From contig NZ_JADLQQ010000004.1 in assembly GCF_015477765.1 (NCBI RefSeq), forward strand, positions 558,001 through 622,000: a DNA stretch of 64,000 nt. Direction: 5' to 3'. This document shows positions 56,281-64,000 of the stretch, piece after piece. Each line of letters starts with the position of its first letter. The first letter of the stretch is position 1. Source of the stretch: Nocardia transvalensis (GTDB taxonomy: Bacteria > Actinomycetota > Actinomycetes > Mycobacteriales > Mycobacteriaceae). The notes beneath the pieces were generated by a model. It saw only the letters and a program-made list of their open reading frames with translations, ran no database searches and had not been told where the DNA came from. The translations under genes and the position numbers were made by a program.

Positions 56281-57743
56281 GGCGGCCGCTGTCGCTGCGC
56301 GCCCGAGTCGCCGTCGCCGGCGCCGCCACCGCGGCCCTCGTCGTCGTGGCGATGAGCGCGGTGTTCTTCGCCCTGGCCCCCTCCGGCACCGAACAGCAGG
56401 TCGATTCGACGGTGCGCGCGCTGCGCATCACCAGAGCCGCCTCCGGCGAGGCGGATCCCGCCCGGAGCCCGACCGCACCGACACCCCCTGCTTCCCTCGG
56501 GGTCGGTGGCGCGTCCGCTCCGGGCGGGCCGGGGGTGCCTTCGCCGGGGGAGGCGGCCGCTCCGGGCGGGCCGGTGCTCGGAACGCAGGGCGCGCATGGT
56601 GCGGGCGCTCCCGGGTCCGGTGCGGGGGTTTCGGGGCCGCGGATATTTCTGTCCGACGGGGGACCCGGTTCCGGACCGCCGGAACCGTTCCTGTCGTGGG
56701 ATCTGCCCGCGAAGATCGGGAAGGGGGACACCATGCTGGTGGCTGCCGCGGTGCCGAAGCAGGCGGTGGCGGATACTGTTGCGGCGCAAAGGAATCGCAT
56801 CGTTGCGGTGGGTGCGGGGGCAATCGTGGTGGCCGCCGCGCTGGGGTGGTTGTTCGCACATCGTGCGGTGCTGCCGCTTCGGCGGTTGACCACGGCCACC
56901 AAGGGGGTGGGGACGCGGCTGTCGCTGGAGGTGCCGCCGACGAAGGGAACCACCGAAACCGCCGAACTGACCGCGGCGATGAATCAGATGCTCGAGCGCA
57001 TCGCCGACGAACGCCGCCATACCGCCGACGCACTGGCCGCCGCACGGGACTTCGCGGCCACCTCGGCGCACGAACTGCGGACGCCACTCACCTCCATGCG
57101 CACCGATCTGCAGGTGCTGCGCACAATGGAGGTGTCCGAACGCGAACGCCTCGACATTCTCGACGATGTGCTGACGACTCAGCAGTCGGTGGAGGACACC
57201 CTGGCGGCGCTCGAACGGCTGGCACTGGGCGAATTGACCACCGAGGACGATTTCGACGAGGTCGACCTGGACGAACTGATCGATCAGGTCGTCGAGGACG
57301 CGGGCGGGAACCACCCGGAGGTGACGGTCACCTCCACCGTCGCCGAGCCGCTGCCCATCCAGGGACTGGCGGCGGGTCTGCGGAGCATCCTCGACAATGC
57401 GGTGACCAACTCGGTGCGCCACGGCCGAGCCACCCGCGTGGACGTCGCCGCTCGGAGGATCGACGGCGACATGGTCGAACTGACCGTGGACGACAACGGA
57501 TCCGGCGTACCGCCCGGCGACCGAGAGCGAGTGTTCGAACGGTTCGCCCGCGGTGCCACCGGCGCCGCGGGTAGCGGCCTCGGCCTCGCCCTCGTCGCGC
57601 AGCAGGCCCGATTACACGGCGGCGCGGTGCGATTGGACGATAGCCCGCTCGGCGGCGCCCGGCTGCGGGTCACTCTCCGCGCGCACCCCGACCGGCCCGC
57701 CGCGGAAACATCCACCGCGCTGGACACTTCGCGTAGATTCTGA
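56277..57743 (+). CDS. prrB: Two-component sensor histidine kinase PrrB
   Basis: A 488-residue kinase. Two transmembrane helices ([20 protein letters not shown] and [20 protein letters not shown]) flank an extracytoplasmic domain of about 140 residues. That domain is unusually rich in Gly, Pro, Ala and Ser (for example [20 protein letters not shown]). A HAMP-like linker follows, then the H-box [19 protein letters not shown] with His265, the N-box [32 protein letters not shown] and [13 protein letters not shown]. It phosphorylates PrrA. GTG 56277 overlaps the prrA stop codon, so the pair is coupled. The signal is unknown. Confidence 0.9.
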   Translation: MRRPLSLRARVAVAGAATAALVVVAMSAVFFALAPSGTEQQVDSTVRALRITRAASGEADPARSPTAPTPPASLGVGGASAPGGPGVPSPGEAAAPGGPVLGTQGAHGAGAPGSGAGVSGPRIFLSDGGPGSGPPEPFLSWDLPAKIGKGDTMLVAAAVPKQAVADTVAAQRNRIVAVGAGAIVVAAALGWLFAHRAVLPLRRLTTATKGVGTRLSLEVPPTKGTTETAELTAAMNQMLERIADERRHTADALAAARDFAATSAHELRTPLTSMRTDLQVLRTMEVSERERLDILDDVLTTQQSVEDTLAALERLALGELTTEDDFDEVDLDELIDQVVEDAGGNHPEVTVTSTVAEPLPIQGLAAGLRSILDNAVTNSVRHGRATRVDVAARRIDGDMVELTVDDNGSGVPPGDRERVFERFARGATGAAGSGLGLALVAQQARLHGGAVRLDDSPLGGARLRVTLRAHPDRPAAETSTALDTSRRF

Positions 57744-57782
57744 AACAGGTTACAGTTTCAGGTATCGCCGGTAGGAGTCCGC

Positions 57783-58586
57783 ATGTCGTTCGTGCTCGTC
57801 GAAAAGCCGCGTCCGCAGGTCGCATTGGTCACCCTGAACCGGCCGGAGCGGATGAACGCGATGGCCTTCGACGTCATGGTCCCGCTGCGCGAGACGCTGG
57901 AGGCGGTGGCCGCCGACAACGATGTGCGGGTGGTGGTGCTCACCGGGGCGGGGCACGGCTTCTGCTCCGGCGCGGACCTGCAGGGGGCGGGGAAGGTGCC
58001 CAATATCGGCGGCCTCACCCGCACCAGCATCGCCCGGCGCTCGATGGATCTGCTCAACGACGTCATGGTCGCGCTGCGCCGGATGCATCAGCCGGTGATC
58101 GCCGCGGTCAACGGTGCCGCGATCGGCGGCGGATTCTGTCTGAGCATGGTGACCGATATCCGCATCGCCTCCGAGGACGCCTACTTCCGCGCGGCCGGTA
58201 TCAACAACGGCCTGACGTCGGCCGAACTAGGGATCAGCTACCTGCTGCCGCGGGCCATCGGCGCGTCGCGGGCGTTCGAGATCATGCTGTCGGGCCGTGA
58301 CGTCGATGCCGCCGAGGCCGAACGCATCGGCCTGGTCTCGCGCACGGTCCCGGCCGACAAACTCCTGGACACCTGCTACGACCTGGCCGAGCGCATCATC
58401 GGCTACAGCCGGGTCGGCACGGAACTGACCAAGCGGATGCTGTGGAGCGGGCTCGAGGCCGGTGCCTTCGAATCGCATATGCAGCACGAGGGCATGTCGC
58501 AGCTGTATGTGCGGTTGACGACGGAGAATTTCGACGAGGCCATCCGTGCGCGCCGTGACCGGCGCCCGCCGATCTACGAGGACTGA
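57783..58586 (+). CDS. Enoyl-CoA hydratase/isomerase (EchA15-like)
   Basis: A 267-residue crotonase-fold enzyme. Key blocks are LVTLNRPERMNAMAFDVMVP, VVVLTGAGHGFCSGADLQGA (oxyanion hole), HQPVIAAVNGAAIGGGFCLS and AGINNGLTSAELGISYLLPR, where the glutamate of AELGISY aligns with a catalytic position. It probably hydrates a fatty or sterol-derived enoyl-CoA. Its place beside RNase D and DUF3000 corresponds to echA15 (Rv2679) in M. tuberculosis. ATG 57783 follows GGTAGGAGTCCGC. Its last 13 bases overlap the convergent RNase D gene. Confidence 0.92.
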   Translation: MSFVLVEKPRPQVALVTLNRPERMNAMAFDVMVPLRETLEAVAADNDVRVVVLTGAGHGFCSGADLQGAGKVPNIGGLTRTSIARRSMDLLNDVMVALRRMHQPVIAAVNGAAIGGGFCLSMVTDIRIASEDAYFRAAGINNGLTSAELGISYLLPRAIGASRAFEIMLSGRDVDAAEAERIGLVSRTVPADKLLDTCYDLAERIIGYSRVGTELTKRMLWSGLEAGAFESHMQHEGMSQLYVRLTTENFDEAIRARRDRRPPIYED

Positions 58587-59851
58587 CTCCCGAACAACGC
58601 CGTCACCAGACGCGGTACGGCCAGCTCGCGTTGCCAGGCCCGCGCGCCGCCCGCGATCAGAAACTCGTCGATCGCGCGCTCCGGATCCTCCGGCACGGTG
58701 CCCGAACGAAACTCGGGCAGCCCGTCCCAGCACAACCGGCGCAGCAGATCGGGGGTGAGCAGATTCTCCACCGGCACCAGGTATTCGGCCGACAGTTCCG
58801 CCATGGCGGCGCGGGCTGCGGTGAGGCGGGCCGCCGCCTCGGGATCGCGGCGCTCCCAGCGGTTCACCGGCGGCGGACCGTCATAGGGCTGACTGAGCGT
58901 CGGCAGCTCCGAATCCGACAGGGAGCGAGCGCGTTCCACCGCGGCGAGCCACTCCCGGGAATAGCGGCGCTGCCGCGGCCCGCCGAATATCGGCAGCGCG
59001 CGAAGCTGTGCGACCGACTTCGGATCCGCCTCGGCGGCGGCGATGATCGCCGAATCCGGCAGGATCCGGGCCGGTGCCACATCCCGGGAGCGGGCCAATT
59101 GGTCGCGCGCGGTCCACAATTCGCGCACGATGGCGAGCTGACGGGGGCGGCGCAGGGTATGGATGCCGGAGGTGCGCCGCCACCGGTCGGCCTTCGGCGG
59201 TGTCGGTTCGGTGCGGCGCACATGCTCGAATTCCTGTGCCGCCCACTCGGATTTGCCCTGATCGTCGAGGATGGCGGCCACCGCGTCGCGCAGTTCCAGC
59301 AGCAACTCCACATCCAGCGCGGCATAGTTGAGCCACTCGGCGGGCAGCGGCCGCGTCGACCAGTCGGCGGCGCCGTGGCCCTTGCGCAGCTCGCGGCCCA
59401 GCAGCTTCTCCACCATCGCCGCCAGACCCACCCGTTCGAGACCGGCCAGCCGCCCACCCAGTTCGGTGTCGAACAGCCGCGCCGGACGCAGCCCCAGCTC
59501 CGCCAGACCGGGTAGATCCTGATCGGCCGAGTGCAGCACCCACTCCAGCTCGTTGATCGCCTGCGCCAGCGGCGTCAGCGCACCGTCGACCGGGATCGGA
59601 TCGATGAGGAAGGTTCCGGAGCCTTTGCGCCGCAACTGGATCAGGTATGCGCGGTTGGAATAGCGGAAACCCGAGGCGCGCTCGGCGTCCACGGCCAGGG
59701 GGCCGGTGCCGGCCGCCAGCCGGGCTGCGGCGTCGGCGATGTCCGCCGCGGCGTCCAGCACGGGTGGCACGCCGTCGGCGGGTGCCAGCAGTGGGGCAGC
59801 GGTGGCATTCCCTCCAACCCCACCCGGGAAATTATCGGACTCGTCGGGCAT
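58574..59851 (-). CDS. Ribonuclease D-family exonuclease with HRDC domain
   Basis: A 425-residue protein. The DEDD exonuclease motifs are ExoI LAVDAERASGFRYSNRAYLI, ExoII VLHSADQDLPGLAELG and RLFDTELGGRLAGLERVGLA, ExoIII YAALDVELLLELRDAVAAIL. An HRDC domain follows (LAIVRELWTARDQLARSRDV, ILPDSAIIAAAEADPKS). This architecture trims tRNA or other RNA 3' ends. The ATG at 59851 starts MPDESDNFPGGVGG, a short flexible lead. The gene is the counterpart of Rv2681, next to the DUF3000 gene upstream. Confidence 0.92.
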   Translation of the reverse strand: MPDESDNFPGGVGGNATAAPLLAPADGVPPVLDAAADIADAAARLAAGTGPLAVDAERASGFRYSNRAYLIQLRRKGSGTFLIDPIPVDGALTPLAQAINELEWVLHSADQDLPGLAELGLRPARLFDTELGGRLAGLERVGLAAMVEKLLGRELRKGHGAADWSTRPLPAEWLNYAALDVELLLELRDAVAAILDDQGKSEWAAQEFEHVRRTEPTPPKADRWRRTSGIHTLRRPRQLAIVRELWTARDQLARSRDVAPARILPDSAIIAAAEADPKSVAQLRALPIFGGPRQRRYSREWLAAVERARSLSDSELPTLSQPYDGPPPVNRWERRDPEAAARLTAARAAMAELSAEYLVPVENLLTPDLLRRLCWDGLPEFRSGTVPEDPERAIDEFLIAGGARAWQRELAVPRLVTALFGSQSS

Positions 59852-59873
59852 AGCCCAGAACTTTACGTGGCGG

Positions 59874-60512
59874 TCAGAACCGGTCGTCGGCAATCTGCGG
59901 ACGCGGCCGCAAATGGGTGATGCCGGCGGGCGGCAAACCCGCCGCATAGGCCAGTACTTCGCAGAAGGCTTCCACGTGGGGTCCGAGCCGGGTCGAGCCC
60001 ACCGTCCACGAGGCCCGTAGCTCCAGCTGATAGGCGCGCGGCGGTCCGGCGATGTCGCCGTAACGGACCGAGCTGGTGGATGTGACCGTGCCACCCAACG
60101 CGGTGAACGGTTCCGCCCGCGATTCCAGCGCATCCACCAGCCAGCTCCACGCCACCTCCGGGAGCAGCGGATCGCCGGCCAGTGCGGCGTCGATATCGGC
60201 CTGGATGTAGGCGACCAACCGGAACACGCCGTGCCACGCCTCATGCCCGTTGGGGTCGTGTAACAGGATCAGCCGCCCGAAGGCGTCGCCCTCCGAATCC
60301 ACCGGAATCACGTTCGTGTCCGGATGTTTGACCTCGGCCCCGATGGCGTATGAATAGGGTGCCAGGCGTTGCGGCGGCCGGATCGGTGCGAGCTCGATCC
60401 GGGGGTGCACGGATGCGGTGCCCATCGCATCGACCGCGGCGCGAAACTGGGCTGGTTCGCTGTCGGGGCCCGGGGTCGGTGCGGCGCCGTCGCGGAAGTC
60501 GAGCGGTGTCAC
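59874..60512 (-). CDS. DUF3000 family protein
   Basis: A 212-residue cytosolic protein. Conserved blocks are [60 protein letters not shown] and [20 protein letters not shown], with [20 protein letters not shown] near the end. The family (Rv2680) is of unknown function and always accompanies the RNase D gene. The GTG at 60512 is seven bases after TAGGTT on the minus strand, a leaderless-type start. The RNase D gene begins 22 bases downstream of its stop codon, so the two are probably one transcript. It is divergent from hemE. Confidence 0.9.
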   Translation of the reverse strand: MTPLDFRDGAAPTPGPDSEPAQFRAAVDAMGTASVHPRIELAPIRPPQRLAPYSYAIGAEVKHPDTNVIPVDSEGDAFGRLILLHDPNGHEAWHGVFRLVAYIQADIDAALAGDPLLPEVAWSWLVDALESRAEPFTALGGTVTSTSSVRYGDIAGPPRAYQLELRASWTVGSTRLGPHVEAFCEVLAYAAGLPPAGITHLRPRPQIADDRF

Positions 60513-60584
60513 GCCTGTGAACCTAGACCTGAACCGGTCGGCGCGGTCGGAGGCGCGCCGCTGGCGGCGCATACGATAGCGGGG

Positions 60585-61652
60585 ATGATTACACCAACTC
60601 GCCGCCGGTTGTCCGACGCGCCGTTCCTTGCCGCCGCCACCGGCGGCACCCCGAGCCGGCGCCCCGTGTGGTTCATGCGGCAGGCCGGGCGGTCGCTGCC
60701 CGAGTACCGGGAGCTGCGGGCCGGGGTCGGCATGCTGGAGTCCTGTTTCGATCCGGAGCTGGTGTGCGAGATCACCCTGCAGCCGATCCGGCGCCACCGC
60801 GTGGATGCCGCGATCCTGTTCTCCGACATCGTGGTTCCGCTGAAGGCGGCCGGGATCGACCTCGACATCGTGGCCGGGGTCGGGCCGGTGGTGGCGCAGC
60901 CGGTGCGCAGCGCCGCGGATGTGCGGGCCGTGCCGCGGTTGCGGCGCGAGGAGGTGGGCGCGGTCACCGAGGGTGTGCGGCTGCTGGTGGACGAGCTCGG
61001 TGACACTCCGCTGATCGGATTCGCCGGGGCGCCTTTCACTCTCGCCTCGTACCTGGTGGAGGGCGGGCCGAGCCGCCATCACGAGCGCACCAAGGCGATG
61101 ATGCTCGCCGATCCGGACACCTGGCACGAGCTGCTGGGCGTGCTCACCGACATCACGATCGAATTCCTGCGCGCCCAGCTGGCCGCCGGTGTGGACGCGG
61201 TGCAGCTGTTCGATTCGTGGGCCGGGGCGTTGCCGCTGGCGCAGTACCGGGAGTTCGTGCTGCCGCATTCGGAGCGGGTGTTCGCCGAGATCGCCGACGC
61301 GGGCGTGCCGCGCATCCATTTCGGCGTCGGCACCGGTGAGCTGCTGGGTGCCATGGGTGAGGCGGGCGCCGATGTGGTCGGCGTCGACTGGCGGGTGCCG
61401 CTGACCGAGGCGGTCCGGCGCGTGGGCGCCGGAAAGGCGTTGCAGGGCAACCTGGATCCGGCGGTCCTGTTCGCCGGCGCCGAGGTGATCGAGCGCGAGG
61501 TCCGCCGCATCGCCCACGAGGCCGACGAGGCCCTGGCACTGGGCGCCACCGGACACATCTTCAACCTCGGCCACGGTGTACTTCCCGACACCGACCCAGG
61601 CGTGATCACCGCCACCGTCGAGCTGATCCACAGTCTGTCCTCACCCCTGTGA
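60585..61652 (+). CDS. hemE: Uroporphyrinogen decarboxylase HemE
   Basis: A 355-residue enzyme that converts uroporphyrinogen III to coproporphyrinogen III. The N-terminal motif is [20 protein letters not shown], with arginines that bind substrate carboxylates. [20 protein letters not shown] contains the catalytic aspartate. [48 protein letters not shown] and [10 protein letters not shown] are all typical. ATG 60585 is seven bases after TACGAT and also has AGCGGGG just before it. hemY follows 141 bases downstream and hemQ after that, making a haem-synthesis cluster. Confidence 0.96.
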   Translation: MITPTRRRLSDAPFLAAATGGTPSRRPVWFMRQAGRSLPEYRELRAGVGMLESCFDPELVCEITLQPIRRHRVDAAILFSDIVVPLKAAGIDLDIVAGVGPVVAQPVRSAADVRAVPRLRREEVGAVTEGVRLLVDELGDTPLIGFAGAPFTLASYLVEGGPSRHHERTKAMMLADPDTWHELLGVLTDITIEFLRAQLAAGVDAVQLFDSWAGALPLAQYREFVLPHSERVFAEIADAGVPRIHFGVGTGELLGAMGEAGADVVGVDWRVPLTEAVRRVGAGKALQGNLDPAVLFAGAEVIEREVRRIAHEADEALALGATGHIFNLGHGVLPDTDPGVITATVELIHSLSSPL

Positions 61653-61793
61653 TCGATGCCCCGCCGAACCACCGCCGGGGAACCGGTACCTTGCACAACA
61701 GCGGCGTCCCGTCGGCGGTATACCGCACCGTGCGCGAACCGGTGATCGGGGTATGGGCGGGTGTATGGCGCCCACTGTGACAAGGAGAGGTCG

Positions 61794-63143
61794 ATGCGTA
61801 TCGCGGTGGTGGGAGCCGGAATCAGCGGGCTGGTCGCGGCATATCGCTTGCGAATGGCCTTGGGGGACGACCTCGAGCTGACGCTGGTGGAGCAGGGCGA
61901 GCGGGTCGGTGGGATTCTGTACACCGGTGAGCTCGCGGGGGATCCGGTGGATCTGGGCGCCGAGGCGTTCGTGGGGCGACGGCCCGAGATCCCTACGCTG
62001 CTGCGGGAATTGGGGATCGAGGACCAGTTGGTGTATCCGGCCGGGCGTCGGCCGCTGATCTGGTCGGATGGGACGGCTCATCCGCTGCCGGAGCGGACGC
62101 TGATGGGCATTCCGGCCGGGCCGGATGCGGTGGCCGGGCTGGTGGACGAGGCGACGCTGGTACAGATCGCGGACGAACCGAATCGGCCGCTGCGATGGAC
62201 CCGCGGCGGGGATGTCTCGGTGGCGGAGCTGGTGGCCGACCGGTTCGGCGAACAGGTCGTGCGGCGCAGCGTCGATCCGCTGCTCGGCGGCGTCTATGCG
62301 GGACTGGCGGGCACGATCGGCATCCGAGCGGCACTGCCGACCCTGGTCGCGGCCCTCGACGCGGGGGCGGCGAATCTGACACAGGCGGTCCGCGAGGCGC
62401 TGCCACCGCCGTCGACCGCGCCGGTGTTCGGCGGTATCCGCGACGGCTACCGGGTGCTGCTCGACGCGCTGCTCACGGCCGCCCAGCCGAAGCTGGAAAC
62501 CGGTACGTCCGCAACGGGGCTGGAGCGCACCGCGCACGGCTGGCGGCTGGATCCGGTCGGAGACGTCGACGCCGTGGTTCTCGCGACCCCGGCGCCGATC
62601 ACGGCGCACCTGCTGCACGAGGTCGCGCCCGACGCGGCACGTGCTGCCGGGCAGATCGAGCTGTCGTCCTCGGCGGTGGTGGCACTGGCGCTGCCCGCCG
62701 ATACCCCGCTGCCCGACAATTCCGGTGTCCTCGTCGCCACCGGAGAGCCCCTGCGCGCCAAGGCGTTCACGCTGTCCAGCCGCAAATGGACCCATCTGGC
62801 CGAGCGCGAGGTCGCACTCGTGCGCGCCTCGTTCGGCCGCTTCGGCGACGACACCCCGCTGTCCTGGTCGGATGCGGAGTTGATCACCGCCGCCACCGAG
62901 GACCTGTCGACGGTCACGGGCCTGACGATCACCCCGTTGGAAGCGGTCACCCAGCGCTGGCGCGGCGGCCTGCCGCAATACACCCCCGGCCACACCGACC
63001 GCGTCGCAACGATCGAAGCCGCAATCGCCGACCTGCCCGGCCTCGCCGTCGCCGGTGCCTACCTGCACGGCGTCGGCGTCCCCGCCTGCGCCGCCTCCGG
63101 AACCGCCGCCGCCCGCCGCATCCTCGAGACGCCGCCCCGCTGA
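61794..63143 (+). CDS. hemY: Coproporphyrinogen III / protoporphyrinogen oxidase HemY (CgoX)
   Basis: A 449-residue FAD enzyme. The N-terminal dinucleotide motif is RIAVVGAGISGLVAAYRLRM, followed by the LTLVEQGERVGGILYTGELA segment of the GMC-like amine-oxidase fold. DPVDLGAEAFVGRRPEIPTL, VDPLLGGVYAGLAGTIGIRA and the C-terminal FAD-contact region DLPGLAVAGAYLHGVGVPAC are characteristic. In actinobacteria with HemQ this enzyme oxidises coproporphyrinogen III to coproporphyrin III. AAGGAGAGGTCG precedes ATG 61794; an upstream in-frame ATG at 61761 is less likely. Confidence 0.93.
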   Translation: MRIAVVGAGISGLVAAYRLRMALGDDLELTLVEQGERVGGILYTGELAGDPVDLGAEAFVGRRPEIPTLLRELGIEDQLVYPAGRRPLIWSDGTAHPLPERTLMGIPAGPDAVAGLVDEATLVQIADEPNRPLRWTRGGDVSVAELVADRFGEQVVRRSVDPLLGGVYAGLAGTIGIRAALPTLVAALDAGAANLTQAVREALPPPSTAPVFGGIRDGYRVLLDALLTAAQPKLETGTSATGLERTAHGWRLDPVGDVDAVVLATPAPITAHLLHEVAPDAARAAGQIELSSSAVVALALPADTPLPDNSGVLVATGEPLRAKAFTLSSRKWTHLAEREVALVRASFGRFGDDTPLSWSDAELITAATEDLSTVTGLTITPLEAVTQRWRGGLPQYTPGHTDRVATIEAAIADLPGLAVAGAYLHGVGVPACAASGTAAARRILETPPR

Positions 63144-63388
63144 TCGCCCGGCACCGGCGCGGTCGGTGAGGATCGTGCGCGACGGGTGCGGCTTGCGGCG
63201 CAGAAGGTTCGCGAGCAGAGCGAGGATCGTCGATGTCATGCCCGCAGCGTGGCAGCGGCCACCGACAACCGAAGCTATCCGCACCCCTTCCGTACAAACG
63301 CACCCGTTGTTGTCGGCATGTCGTCGGTGTGTCGCACGCAACGGGTGCGACTGCGCACGACGAGAAAAGCGGGTGGCACGATAGGCAT

Positions 63389-64000
63389 ATGGCGCGACTC
63401 GACTACCAGGCCCTCAACTCCACCATCCGCTACCTGATGTTCTCGGTGTTCCAGGTGCAGCCCGGCGTGCTGGGTGAGGACCGGGAAGCGGCGATCAAGG
63501 AGGCGCGGGAGTTCTTCGACTCGCTCGCCGACCGTGGGGTCGTGCTGCGTGGCCTGTACGACGTGGCCGGGATGCGCGCGGACGCCGACTTCATGATCTG
63601 GTCGCACGCCGAGCGGATCGAGGATCTGCAGGCCGCCTACGCCGACTTCCGCCGCACCACCGAACTGGGCCGAGCCAGCGCCCCGGTGTGGAGCAATGCC
63701 GCCATCCACCGCCCGGCCGAGTTCAACAAGAGCCACATCCCGGCGTTCCTGGCCGGTGAGGAGCCCGGCAAGTACATCTGCGTGTACCCGTTCGTGCGCT
63801 CCTACGAGTGGTACCTGCTGCCCGACGAGCAGCGCCGCAAGATGCTGGCCGACCACGGCAAGCAAGCCCGCGGCTATCCGGATGTGCGGGCAAACACCGT
63901 CGCCTCGTTCGCCCTCGGCGACTACGAGTGGATCCTCGCCTTCGAGGCCCCGGAACTGCACCGCATCGTCGACCTCATGCGCGATCTGCGCGCGACCGAG
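63389..64000 (+). CDS. hemQ: Coproheme decarboxylase HemQ (ChdC), 5' part
   Basis: The first 204 residues of a protein that runs off the window. [60 protein letters not shown] and [20 protein letters not shown] are typical of actinobacterial coproheme decarboxylase, which converts coproheme to haem b using peroxide. The tyrosine in the [10 protein letters not shown] segment is the likely catalytic residue, and the histidine of the [15 protein letters not shown] block would be the haem ligand. With HemE and HemY it completes the late coproporphyrin pathway apart from ferrochelatase. ATG 63389 gives the canonical start. Confidence 0.94.
   Translation, partial: MARLDYQALNSTIRYLMFSVFQVQPGVLGEDREAAIKEAREFFDSLADRGVVLRGLYDVAGMRADADFMIWSHAERIEDLQAAYADFRRTTELGRASAPVWSNAAIHRPAEFNKSHIPAFLAGEEPGKYICVYPFVRSYEWYLLPDEQRRKMLADHGKQARGYPDVRANTVASFALGDYEWILAFEAPELHRIVDLMRDLRATE

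Noticed and set aside
63144..63388. Short minus-strand frame starting near 63239
   Set aside because: It begins with a hydrophobic stretch but runs antisense into hemY, with no ribosome-binding site or known family.

Overview
The window looks like the chromosome of a high-GC mycolic-acid actinobacterium, most probably Nocardia or a close relative. Evidence: strong G/C third-position bias, many GTG starts, FurA-KatG, CeoB/CeoC, Cei, DUF4193/DUF3093/DUF3710/DUF3159, an Ala/Lys-rich SigA N-terminus and the coproporphyrin branch of haem synthesis. From memory of Mycobacterium tuberculosis gene order, much of the window is the conserved Rv2709-Rv2676 block (DUF3099, DUF3039, BrkB, SigA, PpgK, SuhB, Cei, DUF4193, DUF3093, Dut, DUF3710, hydrolase, OB-fold, DUF3159, CeoC, CeoB, permease, RNA methyltransferase, Dxs, RNase D, DUF3000, enoyl-CoA hydratase, HemE, HemY, HemQ) with cargo inserted in it.

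Layout. 1-964: end of an MFS-like transporter, then DUF3099 and DUF3039. 965-14545: accessory genes: a short P450 followed by a 36-residue peptide, two aminoglycoside-phosphotransferase-fold kinases (one APH(3'')-like), a deazaflavin-type reductase, an orphan CDI-immunity-like protein, a secreted DUF4360 protein and a 44-residue membrane peptide, AraC, an Asp-nucleophile hydrolase, a CDF metal transporter, a GT-C membrane transferase, NAT, DUF4383 and PAP2. 14624-17365: furA-katG. 17358-26861: BrkB, an SF2 helicase, a hairpin/repeat patch, TetR-SDR, AraC-methyltransferase, a short HelZ-like SNF2 ATPase with a SWIM protein, and a second TetR. 26885-37192: DUF7455, DUF952, a KhtTU-like antiporter pair, rhomboid-like protein, EutBC, MHYT protein and two tandem 530-residue Na+/H+ antiporters. 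37281-55058: the SigA-to-Dxs core. 55056-57743: a repeat-rich secreted protein with PrrA/PrrB. 57783-64000: enoyl-CoA hydratase, RNase D, DUF3000, HemE, HemY and the 5' part of HemQ.

Functional links: FurA/KatG (peroxide response); TetR and AraC regulators each divergent from a single target; CeoB/CeoC and KhtT-like regulators (K+/H+ balance); SigA with a SigD/ShbA-like sigma factor in the same block; HemE-HemY-HemQ (coproporphyrin haem route).

Non-coding signals include several long terminator hairpins, a four-copy palindromic element with a loop close to CAAAAGCAT at gene 3' ends, a degenerate tandem repeat, a duplicated gene tail, two paired-operator layouts, and a recurrent TANNNT-N7/8-RTG arrangement suggesting leaderless mRNAs. 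I saw no tRNA, rRNA, CRISPR array or insertion sequence. All assignments come from reading sequence and recalling families; nothing was searched.
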